The notes: generated by a model not told the origin, from the sequence alone. A stretch of DNA of 64,000 bases from Scatosoma sp045128055 (GCA_045128055.1 JBGVRC010000120.1:1-64000); one strand, 5' to 3'. Positions 49,240 to 56,810 are shown, counted from the first letter of the stretch. A program made the numbers and translations.

Positions 49240-49938
49240 TTATAATATAGGATTCTTTCGTTCCTTGCCTTGTCCGCGGGGATATTTCGGGGGAGTGGGG
49301 CTCGTCTTTTTCACCACCGCCAACACCCGTTCGCCGTAGTTTTCCGGCAATTCGTATGCATACGCCTTTTCCAGCTTACCGCCCAAAACCTTATACGCCG
49401 TTTTCGCTTCGTCGATTTCCGTTTTGTCGCCGCTCTTGTACGCGATAAAGCTTCCGCCGACCTTGACAAAGGGCATACAGTATTCGCAAAGGGTGTTCAT
49501 TCTCGCCACCGCGCGCGCCGTTACGCAATCGTATTTTTCCCGAAAATTTTTATCCCGCGCCGCGTCTTCCGCGCGAATGTTATAAATATGCACGTTTTGC
49601 ATATTCAACTTATCCACAACCACTTTCAAAAACTCGCATTTTTTCCCCACGCTTTCAAAAAGATCAAAGGATAAATCGTCGCGTAAAATTTTTAAGACCA
49701 TCGACGGAAAACCCGCGCCCGAGCCGATTTCCGCCACTTTCGCGTTGGTTTTAAACAAATCCATACCCGCCGCGCTGTCTAAAAAATGCTTGTACGTGAC
49801 GTCTTTTTCTTCCAAAATCGCCGTCAGATTGTATTTTTGATTGTATTCCAAGAGAAAAGCACGAAAAATTTCCAACTTTTCCCGCTTTTCTCCTAAAATC
49901 TCTTGTTCGTAAATCGCGTAAATATCTCTCATTTCCAT
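49240..49938 (-). CDS. rsmG: 16S rRNA (guanine-527 N7)-methyltransferase
   Basis: RsmG (GidB) makes m7G527 in 16S rRNA. The 232 residues include YNLTAILEEKDVTYKHFLDS, the SAM-binding AEIGSGAGFPSMVLKIL, and VTARAVARMNTL. The last 15 or so residues are a Pro/Lys/Arg tail (TPPKYPRGQGKERK). rsmG commonly lies at the chromosomal origin next to mnmG and dnaA-associated genes; here it flanks the DnaA-box region. A perfect DnaA box (49620) lies inside it. Confidence 0.94.
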   Translation of the reverse strand: MEMRDIYAIYEQEILGEKREKLEIFRAFLLEYNQKYNLTAILEEKDVTYKHFLDSAAGMDLFKTNAKVAEIGSGAGFPSMVLKILRDDLSFDLFESVGKKCEFLKVVVDKLNMQNVHIYNIRAEDAARDKNFREKYDCVTARAVARMNTLCEYCMPFVKVGGSFIAYKSGDKTEIDEAKTAYKVLGGKLEKAYAYELPENYGERVLAVVKKTSPTPPKYPRGQGKERKNPIL

Positions 49939-49979
49939 AGCTCCTTTATTATACCACCTTTTTTATCAAATAGCAATCC

Positions 49980-50394
49980 TTTTTTTATACTTTTCCCCAG
50001 CTTTCCACAGCGGTGTAGATAGTTTTATCCACAATGTTTATAACTGCTGTGGATTACTCAATTTTTGTATAATTATACATTTTATTTTTGTATTTTTTCC
50101 GATGAATTTTATATTTTTTCACTTTTTTATACACTTTTCCACAAAATTTCCACTTTTTTATCCACCTAAAAAATAGGGGTTGTCCACCGCTTGAAAAATC
50201 GCGCAAACCCTTTATATTCCAAGGAAAAATTTGGCTTTTTTAGGGGTTGTCCACATATCCCCACGCCCTACTACTAATACTTCTACTTTTTATTTATATA
50301 AAATATAATCAATCGACAAAAACGGACGGCTGAACAAAGAGCAAAGCTTGGAAAAATTTTTTAAATTTTCGACAAAAAAGATGACAGTAGTCCG
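49980..50394. other. Probable replication-origin region (oriC candidate)
   Basis: About 500 bases without a gene between rsmG and the SLOG gene upstream of dnaN. It contains one perfect TTATCCACA (50025) and near matches (TGTGGATTA 50048, TTTTCCACA 50135, TTATCCACC 50158, TTGTCCACC 50180, TTGTCCACA 50247), plus a very AT-rich stretch (50283-50311) suited to unwinding. Flanking gene content is that of bacterial origins, and ribosomal genes point away on both sides (rplU-rpmA left, rpmH right). Confidence 0.65.
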
Positions 50395-50422
50395 TTGACA
50401 AAAACAAAAGCTGTGTTATAAT
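50395..50422 (+). promoter_or_regulatory. SigA promoter of the SLOG gene
   Basis: TTGACA (50395-50400), 16-base spacer, TATAAT (50417-50422). Confidence 0.8.
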
Positions 50423-50458
50423 ATAACACGAAAGAAAAAACAAGGAGAAAAATGCGCT

Positions 50459-50956
50459 GTGGAACAGCTTTGTTTCGATACGATAAACGATAAAAAGCCC
50501 GCAAAAAGCTGCGTCTTTACCGGGCATAGAATATTAGACGACGATTTTTCTCCGCGCGCCTTAAAAAAAGAGATAAAAAACGCCGTTTTGCAAGGGGTGG
50601 AAGTCTTTTACAACGGTATGGCGATGGGGTTTGATTTGGCTGCCGCCGAAGCCGTTTTATCCCTGCGAAAAAAATTTCCGCAAATCAGGCTTGCTGCTTG
50701 CGTACCCTGCTACGGTCAGGAAAAAAACTTTTCCGATAAGGATAAAAAACGGTACGTAAATATTTTAAAAAAAGCGGATGAGAAGGTGGTTTTGTCCGAA
50801 TATTATTATAAGGGTTGTATGCACGTTCGGGATAAATATATGGTGGATTTAGGGGATATGATGATTTGCTATTGCAAAAAAGAAACGGGGGGCGCGGCGT
50901 TTACCTTGCGGTATTTCCAAAAGAAAAAGCCCACGGCGAAAATAGTTTTTATTTAG
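50459..50956 (+). CDS. SLOG-superfamily protein (DUF1273/YpsA-like)
   Basis: This 165-residue Rossmann-like protein shows SCVFTGHRILDDD at the N-terminus and FYNGMAMGFDLAAAEAVL, the two nucleotide-binding motifs of the SLOG/DUF1273 family. Family members bind nucleotides or nucleotide-derived signals; B. subtilis YpsA affects cell division, but no general role is known. It starts at GTG with AAGGAG 11 bases before. It stands where dnaA usually stands upstream of dnaN. Confidence 0.85.
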   Translation: MEQLCFDTINDKKPAKSCVFTGHRILDDDFSPRALKKEIKNAVLQGVEVFYNGMAMGFDLAAAEAVLSLRKKFPQIRLAACVPCYGQEKNFSDKDKKRYVNILKKADEKVVLSEYYYKGCMHVRDKYMVDLGDMMICYCKKETGGAAFTLRYFQKKKPTAKIVFI

Positions 50957-51068
50957 GGAAAAATACCCGAAAATCAAGGCTTTTTTACTTGCTAAAAACT
51001 ATGTTTTTATGGTATAATTTAAAGGATAAAAATAAACGAGCTTTTTAAGCTTTTCGGAGAAGAAGAAA

Positions 51069-52175
51069 ATGAAATTTGTATGTGACGGAATGGTTCTTTC
51101 GGACGCGGCGTTTACCGTATGCAAGGCTTGCGCGGTAAAAACCATCACCCCTGTTTTGGAATGTATCAAGCTCAAAGCGGAAAACGACGGGTTGACCTTG
51201 ACTGCGTACGACGGCGAAATTTCCATTAAAAAGAAAATCAACGCGGAAATTATGGAAGAAGGCGAAGTTTGCGTAAACGGCAAAACGTTTGCCGATTTCG
51301 TGGGGAAAATTTCTTCCTTTGAAGTCGTTATTCATACCGAAGAAAACGGTATGTTTATTAAATATGGCGACAGCGAATCCCGTATGCAAATTCTTCCCGC
51401 GGACGATTTTCCTCGTATCAATAAATCGTTGGACGGCAAGGAGTATTTCGAAATCAAGGAAAGAGATTTAAAAAACTTGATTGCAAAAATCGTATTTTGT
51501 TGCGCTACGGACGAAAGCAGACCTATTTTGAAAGGCACTTTGTTGGAAGCGAAAAACGGAGCTTTGGAATGTACCGCTCTCGACGGGTTTAGAATGGCGT
51601 ACGGCGCTTGCGAAACGCAGGAAACGAGCGCGGATATGAAAATCGTTTGCCCGGCAAGAACGCTTTTGGAAATTTCCCGTATGCTCGGCGATGAAGAAAA
51701 TATCAAGGTTTACGCGGACAAAAATTCCCTTTCCGTTACGGTAAAGGACACCGTTATCACGTCCCGTTTGTACGCAGGCGAATTTGTAAAAAGAGAAAAT
51801 ATCTATCCCATCGATTTCACCACCTACGTATCGGTGAACAGAGCGGAGCTTATCGACAGCGTAGAACGCGCTTCCGTTTTGATCCGCGGGGATAAAAACA
51901 ACCTTATTACCTTTGATATCAAAAACGGTAAAATCGTATTGACGGCAAATTCGGACATGGGTAAAGTAGAAGAAAGCGTAGCGGCGAATTTGGACGGTAA
52001 GGAACTGAAAATCGCTATGAACGGCAAGTATTTGTTGGACGCGGTGAAGGCTTTGGAAGAAGACGAAGTGTTGCTTTCCTTCAATACGTCCGTATCCCCT
52101 TTCACGCTGGAAAACGCTGCGGAAAAGAAATGCAAATACTTAATTCTCCCCGTACGTACGGGCGCAGGTCAGTAA
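51069..52175 (+). CDS. dnaN: DNA polymerase III beta subunit (sliding clamp)
   Basis: DnaN forms the dimeric ring that tethers replicative polymerase to DNA. The 368 residues show three repeated clamp domains, with LTAYDGEISIKKKI in the first, ESRPILKGTLLEA in the second and the C-terminal KYLILPVRTGAGQ. The usual C-terminus ends at about LILPVR; the extra TGAGQ is encoded by ACGGGCGCAGGTCAG, a weak likeness to the dispersed repeat. The 5' neighbour is not dnaA and recF is not downstream. Confidence 0.97.
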   Translation: MKFVCDGMVLSDAAFTVCKACAVKTITPVLECIKLKAENDGLTLTAYDGEISIKKKINAEIMEEGEVCVNGKTFADFVGKISSFEVVIHTEENGMFIKYGDSESRMQILPADDFPRINKSLDGKEYFEIKERDLKNLIAKIVFCCATDESRPILKGTLLEAKNGALECTALDGFRMAYGACETQETSADMKIVCPARTLLEISRMLGDEENIKVYADKNSLSVTVKDTVITSRLYAGEFVKRENIYPIDFTTYVSVNRAELIDSVERASVLIRGDKNNLITFDIKNGKIVLTANSDMGKVEESVAANLDGKELKIAMNGKYLLDAVKALEEDEVLLSFNTSVSPFTLENAAEKKCKYLILPVRTGAGQ

Positions 52176-52254
52176 AAATTTATAAAAAACAGCGAAAAAG
52201 CGGAAAAAACCCGTTGAAAAACCGCAAAGAAAGGAAAAAAGACTTAAAAATTGC

Positions 52255-52284
52255 TTGACGGAGTTTGTTTGTTTGCGGTATAAT
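52255..52284 (+). promoter_or_regulatory. SigA promoter of rpmH-rnpA
   Basis: TTGACG (52255-52260), 18-base spacer, TATAAT (52279-52284), followed by a leader of about 70 bases. Confidence 0.8.
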
Positions 52285-52361
52285 GGTGAAGTTATCGTGG
52301 GGTGAACCGCGATAAAACCAAAAATTAAGAAAAGATAAAAAACCATATTAGGAGAAAAATT

Positions 52362-52496
52362 ATGAAAAGAACCTATCAACCCAAAAAGAGACAGAGAAGC
52401 AAAGTACACGGTTTCCGTAAGAGAATGGCTACGACCGCAGGCAGAAAGGTTTTGAAAAGACGTAGAGCAAAGGGCAGAAAGAGATTGACCCACTAA
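52362..52496 (+). CDS. rpmH: Ribosomal protein bL34
   Basis: This gene codes for 44 residues, MKRTYQPKKRQRSKVHGF followed by RKRMATTAGRKVLKRRRAKG. Both blocks are invariant in bL34, and the length is standard. An AGGAG site lies eight bases before the ATG. It heads the rpmH-rnpA-yidD-yidC-jag cluster found near the origin of many bacteria. Confidence 0.97.
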   Translation: MKRTYQPKKRQRSKVHGFRKRMATTAGRKVLKRRRAKGRKRLTH

Positions 52497-52633
52497 TTCT
52501 CAATTTCAAACGTTTTCTTAACTTATAAATGATAATATAAAAAATCAATTCCTTTCCTTTTTTTAAAGGGGAGGATTTGCCATTTTTATACACGGAAGTA
52601 TTTTGGTAGACAAAACGCTCGTTTCAAGGAAGA

Positions 52634-52951
52634 ATGAAATATTTACGATTAAAAAAACAAGCGGATTTCGAACGGCTTTTTCATAAGGGAAAGCGCGCGT
52701 TTTCCCCTTCTTTGACTCTTATTTATCGCCCGTCGGATAGTATGCGAATGGGGATTTCGATTGGTAAAAGACACGGGAAAAGCGTCAAAAGAAACCGTAT
52801 CAAAAGGCTGATTAGAGAAGCTTTTGCAAAAACGCAAGGAGAAATGAAAGGCACGTATTCTATCGTCATCATTCCCAAAGTGAACGAAACGTACGAGTAC
52901 GCGACTTTTGTACGCCACTTACAATGCATGATCAAGAAAGAAAAGCTTTAA
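52634..52951 (+). CDS. rnpA: Ribonuclease P protein component
   Basis: This 105-residue protein binds the RNase P RNA and aids 5' processing of tRNA. The signature is KRNRIKRLIREAF (about 54-66), with KKQADFERLFHKGKR near the N-terminus and GISIGKRHGKSVKRN. Its 3' end overlaps yidD by 28 bases, indicating coupled translation. Confidence 0.96.
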   Translation: MKYLRLKKQADFERLFHKGKRAFSPSLTLIYRPSDSMRMGISIGKRHGKSVKRNRIKRLIREAFAKTQGEMKGTYSIVIIPKVNETYEYATFVRHLQCMIKKEKL

Positions 52952-53256
52952 ATTTAGACTTTCTTTCGCTGTGCAGAGCGAACAGAAAATATCTACGCAG
53001 AACGGTGTTTAAGCCGTACGTAGAGATGTTTTGTTTGCGCGCGATCCGTTTTTATCAAAAGTATCTTTCCCAAGGCAAGGGCGTTTGCCGATATACCCCT
53101 ACCTGCTCGCAGTATACTTTGGAGAGTATCCATAACAACGGCGTGATTTTGGGTATTTTGTTGGGGTGTTGGCGAATTATGCGCTGTAATCCCTTATCCA
53201 AGGGTGGGTTTAATCCCGCGCCCTTTCCTTATCACAAGAAAAAATGGCTGCTTTGA
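52924..53256 (+). CDS. yidD: Membrane-protein insertion factor YidD
   Basis: This 110-residue protein has a basic N-terminal segment that lies partly in the rnpA overlap, followed by the YidD core: AIRFYQKYLSQGKGVCRYTPTCSQYTLESI, then GCWRIMRCNPLSKGGFNP. The three conserved cysteines are present. YidD is thought to help YidC-mediated insertion. The start could be internal, as the conserved part begins near residue 37. Confidence 0.93.
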   Translation: MHDQERKALNLDFLSLCRANRKYLRRTVFKPYVEMFCLRAIRFYQKYLSQGKGVCRYTPTCSQYTLESIHNNGVILGILLGCWRIMRCNPLSKGGFNPAPFPYHKKKWLL

Positions 53257-53335
53257 TACGTTTTGTAAGATAAAAAAACGGGTATAAGCAATGTAAATAA
53301 GATTGCGGCTTTTCGCCGTATTAGTAAGGAAAATT

Positions 53336-54853
53336 ATGAATTTTTTTAACTTGTTAGCAAACGTGCAGTTCTTTAACGAATTGCATACAATAGAGCTCGA
53401 CTTCATCGGCAGATTTATCAAATGGCTGGTGGCGATTACGGGCAGCGTTGGCGTTGCTATTATTTTATTTTCGCTTGCTTTGAAGCTGGTAACTTTGCCC
53501 TTTGACGTATATCAAAGGGTTTCCATGCGCAAGCAAAATTTGAAAATGAAGCAAAACCAAGAAAGAATGGAAAAACTGCAAAAGCAGTATGCCAACGACA
53601 AAGCGACCTACAATCAAAAGGTTACGGAAATGTATAAGGAAAGCGGAATTTCGATGTTCTCTTCCTGTCTTCCCATGATTTTGTCGATGGTAATTTTCTT
53701 TATCGCAATCGGCGCGTTTAACTCTTTCGCGGCGTATTCCAACGTGAAAAATTATAACACGCTCGTCACTTCGTACAACGAAAAAATCGAAGACTTTGCT
53801 TTGGATTTAAATGATAAAGACGCAAACGGCGCGTACGTTTTAAAAGAAAACAACGTATCCTATCGTATCAGCGACGATAAGCTTTCCGTTATTTACACCG
53901 TCAAAGGGGACAGAGAAAACGATTATTTGTATTTCGACGCGTACTATACCTTGGCGGAAGGCGAAACGGCGGACAGCTTTGTTTATGATTTTGAAAAAGC
54001 AAAAGAGCATATCGCCAACACGGGTACGACGATTTTCTACGTGAACGAAGAAAAAATAGACGATAGTATGCTTGCGCAAATGCAAACGATTGCCGAAGCT
54101 TTGAAGCGTGAAGCGGAAGAAGAAGGCAAGACCTTGACGGACGCGGAAGCTTTGGAAAAAGCAAAGGCGAACTATTTTGAAAGCCAAGCGCAGGACGCGG
54201 TTCTTGAAACCTATAAAACGGATTTGAAGAGCGAAACCAAATTCCTTTGGATTAAGAATATTTGGGTTACGGACGCAAGCTATAAGCACCCCGTATTGAA
54301 ATATTCCGACTTTGCAAATGAAATTGTAGAAAGAAAATCCTGCTCCTGTTCGCAGGATACGAGCGTACGTAAAATTTCCGCGTACACGGAAGATGGGTAT
54401 GAGCTTGTAACGGCGAAAATGGGCGCGCAAAAGAGCGAAGCGAACGGGTACTTTATCCTTATCGCCCTTTCTATCGGTACGATTTTGTTGCAACAGTTCT
54501 TGTCTATGCGTTCGCAAAAGGAACAACAAAAATATTCGTCGGTAGACGGTCAAGGCGCGGGCAATCAAAAAATGATGCTCGTTATGATGACGGGTATGTT
54601 TGCGATTTTCTCGTTTATGTATTCGTCGGCGTTCTCTACCTATCTTATCGTCAGCAACGTATTCTCGATGGCGTCCATGTTCGTCATCAATAAAATTGTA
54701 GACTCGAAGGACAAGAAAAAGCAAGAAGCGATCGTCATTGAAAGAAGCCAAAGCTATAACGCGAAGAGAATCGAAGCGGCGAAGGAAGCGGGCAAGAAAG
54801 CTGCGCAAGAAAAGCGCGGCATCGTGGACGATAAATCCAAGAAGAAAAAATAA
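53336..54853 (+). CDS. yidC: Membrane insertase YidC with large extracytoplasmic insert
   Basis: YidC/Oxa1 inserts membrane proteins. In this 505-residue form, the first core helix (about 28-55), the cytoplasmic coiled hairpin (MRKQNLKMKQNQERMEKLQKQY) and the second helix (MFSSCLPMILSMVIFFIAIG) are normal. Between the second and third helices is about 230 residues (133-365), far longer than the short loop of most Bacillota homologues, with a charged helical part and a CSCSQ motif. The position of the conserved groove arginine appears to be K50 (LALKLVTLPF). The start at 53336 has AAGGA before it. Confidence 0.9.
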   Translation: MNFFNLLANVQFFNELHTIELDFIGRFIKWLVAITGSVGVAIILFSLALKLVTLPFDVYQRVSMRKQNLKMKQNQERMEKLQKQYANDKATYNQKVTEMYKESGISMFSSCLPMILSMVIFFIAIGAFNSFAAYSNVKNYNTLVTSYNEKIEDFALDLNDKDANGAYVLKENNVSYRISDDKLSVIYTVKGDRENDYLYFDAYYTLAEGETADSFVYDFEKAKEHIANTGTTIFYVNEEKIDDSMLAQMQTIAEALKREAEEEGKTLTDAEALEKAKANYFESQAQDAVLETYKTDLKSETKFLWIKNIWVTDASYKHPVLKYSDFANEIVERKSCSCSQDTSVRKISAYTEDGYELVTAKMGAQKSEANGYFILIALSIGTILLQQFLSMRSQKEQQKYSSVDGQGAGNQKMMLVMMTGMFAIFSFMYSSAFSTYLIVSNVFSMASMFVINKIVDSKDKKKQEAIVIERSQSYNAKRIEAAKEAGKKAAQEKRGIVDDKSKKKK

Positions 54854-54900
54854 TAGAGAGATATGATTTTCCCAAAGTTAGGGAGCAAGGAGATTTAAAA

Positions 54901-55833
54901 ATGAACTACACGGAATTTACGGGTAAGACGGTTGACGACGCCGTCGAAAAAGGGCTGAAAGAGCTTGGTATCAGCAGAGAAAACGCGGATATCAGAGTGT
55001 TGGAAGAAGGCAAGAAAAAGTTGTTCGGTTCGGTGAAGGCTCGCGTGGAAATCGCTGTAAAATGCGAAGAAAAAGCGGAAAAATGCTGCTGTGATAAAGC
55101 GGCAAAGACGGAAAACAGCGCAAAGGACGGCGCTACGGACGGCGAAAGAACGGTGGAATTTTTGGAAGGCTTGTTTGAGCTGTTGAATATCACCGCTTGT
55201 ACGGAGCTTGTTTCGGAAGGTGAAAAGGTGGAAATCAACGTTACGGCGGCGAACACCACTTCTATCATCGGTAAGCACGGCGCTATGTTGGACGCGATTC
55301 AAACGCTTGCGGGCGCGGTTGCGAACACGGGCAGGGACGAATATAAGCGCGTGGTTGTGGATTGCGAAAACTATCGCGAAAACCGTGAAGCGACCCTTAA
55401 CAAATTGTCCGAAAACTTGGCGCAAAAAGCTATTCGCTTGGGCAAGAAAATCAAGCTTGAACCCATGAACCCCTACGAAAGAAGAATTATTCACGCGGCT
55501 TTGTCGGAAAGAGAAGGCGTTTCGACGGTAAGCGAAGGCAAAGAACCTAACCGTTATATCGTGATTATTCCCGACAACGTAGGAGATCCTGACGCGCCTG
55601 CTATCCCCGCAAGAAACGAACGCGGCGGTAGAAACGGCGGCAGAAATTTCAATCGTGGCGGTAGAAACAACGGCCGCGGCGGGTATAACAGAAACGGTGG
55701 TAAGAGCTTTGATAAAAAGCCTTATAACCGTGATAGAAAATCGTCTTCGAGCTCTTCGACGGGCGGTACGACGTTGAAGCCGAATAATGATTTCTTTGGT
55801 ATTTTCCTTGGAAACAGCAACAAAGACGAATAA
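54901..55833 (+). CDS. jag: Jag/KhpB RNA-binding protein with Gly-Arg-Asn-rich tail
   Basis: This 310-residue protein has a Jag_N domain (1-50, TGKTVDDAVEKGLKELGI), a linker with a CCCD cluster, a KH domain (IIGKHGAMLDAIQTLAGAVAN) and an R3H domain (NPYERRIIHAALSEREGV). From about residue 237 the tail is RGGRNGGRNFNRGGRNNGRG-like, then Ser-rich. KhpB binds RNA and affects cell division and elongation in relatives. The RGG-like tail is unusual for Jag and may add RNA binding or self-association. It lies 47 bases after yidC. Confidence 0.92.
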   Translation: MNYTEFTGKTVDDAVEKGLKELGISRENADIRVLEEGKKKLFGSVKARVEIAVKCEEKAEKCCCDKAAKTENSAKDGATDGERTVEFLEGLFELLNITACTELVSEGEKVEINVTAANTTSIIGKHGAMLDAIQTLAGAVANTGRDEYKRVVVDCENYRENREATLNKLSENLAQKAIRLGKKIKLEPMNPYERRIIHAALSEREGVSTVSEGKEPNRYIVIIPDNVGDPDAPAIPARNERGGRNGGRNFNRGGRNNGRGGYNRNGGKSFDKKPYNRDRKSSSSSSTGGTTLKPNNDFFGIFLGNSNKDE

Positions 55834-55836
55834 TAA

Positions 55837-55860
55837 AAAGAGCCCTTTTCGGGGCTCTTT
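55837..55860 (+). terminator. Terminator of the yidC-jag operon
   Basis: AAAGAGCCC, TTTTC, GGGGCTCTTT followed by TTTGC. Confidence 0.9.
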
Positions 55861-55928
55861 TTTGCAAGGTAATAAGTAAAAGTGAAAAGTGAAAAAGTGT
55901 GGCTGGAATTTAGGAAAAATTGATATTA

Positions 55929-55953
55929 CAAGCCACCAGGTATGCGATGAAAT
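55929..55953 (+). repeat. Dispersed repeat copy fused to a terminator, second unit
   Basis: Reads CAAGCCACCAGGTATGCGAT then GAAAT, identical over 25 bases and beyond to 48206-48230, and again joined to an AACAG..CTGTT terminator. Confidence 0.8.
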
Positions 55954-55955
55954 AG

Positions 55956-55986
55956 AAAAAACAGTCTTTTTTAAGGCTGTTTTTTT
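55956..55986. terminator. Terminator AACAG(T/C)C/GGCTGTT
   Basis: AAAAAACAGTC, TTTTTTA, AGGCTGTTTTTT, nearly the same as at 48233-48261. It covers the stop codon of the DUF6809-like gene on the minus strand. Confidence 0.85.
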
Positions 55987-56244
55987 AGTTTGTTTTTAAG
56001 TTTAATATTTCCATCAAAGCCTGCGCGCCCGTTTGAAAACTCAAAACGTAGAACTCTTTTTCTTCTTCTACATATCTTTTGTTTTTTAAATCGTCAAATC
56101 GCAACAAAAGATTTTTTTGCTCGTCCGTCAAGTTTTTTTTAATTCTTCGTTAATTGTAATTTTTTCCTTGCTTACCTTTGTTTCGTTATTATTTATCGGT
56201 TTTTCTATGGCTTCATAAAACAACTTTTCTATAATCGACTGCAT
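55985..56244 (-). pseudogene. Frameshifted DUF6809-like small protein gene
   Basis: From ATG at 56244 the frame reads MQSIIEKLFYEAIEKP, continues to INEELKKT and stops. Adding one A to the run of eight A (56142-56149 on the plus strand as T) continues the frame as KKNLTDEQKNLLLRFDDL, then YVEEEKEFYVLSFQTGAQAL and MEILNLKTN, about 86 residues in all. This resembles the small DUF6809 proteins of Bacillota mobile regions. The homopolymer could be a true mutation, a slippery or phase-variable tract, or a sequencing error. A perfect promoter is still present. Confidence 0.7.
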
Positions 56245-56308
56245 AAAACACCTTTTTTATTTTATTGGCTCTGTCACATCAACCATTTTCCGTGACACAG
56301 CCATTTTT

Positions 56309-56337
56309 ATTATAATAGCAATATATTGCTATGTCAA
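56309..56337 (-). promoter_or_regulatory. Consensus promoter with operator in its spacer
   Basis: TTGACA (56332-56337), 17-base spacer, TATAAT (56309-56314) on the minus strand, driving the DUF6809-like gene. The spacer is almost exactly the 18-base palindrome ATAGCAATATATTGCTAT, so a bound repressor would block RNA polymerase. Confidence 0.85.
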
Positions 56338-56362
56338 GCGTTTAATAGCAAAATTTTGCTAT
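56315..56362. promoter_or_regulatory. Twin 18-bp operators of the Xre regulator
   Basis: Perfect palindromes ATAGCAATATATTGCTAT (56315-56332) and ATAGCAAAATTTTGCTAT (56345-56362) share the half-site ATAGCAA and are 30 bases apart centre to centre, three helical turns. They lie between divergent genes, the second just upstream of a TATAAT for the Xre gene. They are the expected binding sites of that regulator. Confidence 0.85.
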
Positions 56363-56393
56363 AATATAATAAAATTAAAAAGGAAGTATAGAA

Positions 56394-56606
56394 ATGTACG
56401 GAAATAATATAAAAACGGCAAGATTAAACGCGGGGTTGACGCAAAAAGAAGTATCTGCAAAAACGGGAATCCCACAAAATACGATTTCTTGGATAGAGTT
56501 AGACAAAGGATTAGCCAACATAGAACAATGCAGATTGTTGGCGGAGTGTTACAATATTACGATAAACGAATTGATAGGAATAGAACCTAAAAAAGAATGG
56601 AAATAA
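56394..56606 (+). CDS. Small Xre-family HTH regulator
   Basis: This 70-residue protein is a single HTH_3 domain: KTARLNAGLTQKEVSAKTGIPQNTISWIE (about 7-35) contains helices two and three, with a C-terminal LAECYNITINELIG helix. It is like phage or mobile-element repressors and antitoxin-like regulators. It is divergent from the DUF6809-like gene and probably represses both through the twin palindromes. The region is AT-rich, which fits acquisition. Confidence 0.9.
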   Translation: MYGNNIKTARLNAGLTQKEVSAKTGIPQNTISWIELDKGLANIEQCRLLAECYNITINELIGIEPKKEWK

Positions 56607-56609
56607 AAG

Positions 56610-56637
56610 AAAAACAGCCTTTTTTAAGGCTGTTTTT
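56610..56637 (+). terminator. Terminator of the Xre gene
   Basis: GAAAAACAGCCTT, TTTTA, AGGCTGTTTTT; a third relative of the terminators at 48233 and 55956. Confidence 0.88.
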
Positions 56638-56692
56638 GCAAGATGATCTTGCAGTCAATCTTACGGCAAGATGATCTTGCAGCCAGACTTAC
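56638..56692. repeat. Tandem palindromic 28-base repeat
   Basis: GCAAGATGATCTTGCAG occurs at 56638-56654 and 56666-56682, a 28-base period with CTTACG spacers. Each unit contains the palindrome CAAGATGATCTTG. It begins at the Xre terminator. Beyond it no further feature is seen up to 56760. Confidence 0.75.
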
Positions 56693-56761
56693 GTCTTGCA
56701 AACGTTCTTTAAGTTTATAAACGACTGTATAAATTTCGTACTTTCTATAAGAATAAAAATT

Positions 56762-56785
56762 AAAGCACAGGATTTCCTGTGCTTT
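56762..56785 (-). terminator. Terminator after the unknown membrane gene
   Basis: AAAGCACAGG, AAAT, CCTGTGCTTT followed by AATTTTTATT on the minus strand. Confidence 0.85.
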
Positions 56786-56810
56786 TTACGTTATGTATTC
56801 GTTAAGCTGT

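Noticed and set aside
52144..52175. Possible repeat relic at the dnaN 3' end (ACGGGCGCAGGTCAG)
   Set aside because: Needs an indel and a substitution to match the core; noted in the dnaN entry but not counted as a copy.
53840..54808. 322-codon minus-strand frame inside yidC
   Set aside because: Antisense to a recognised gene and Arg/His/Phe-rich; no start signals.
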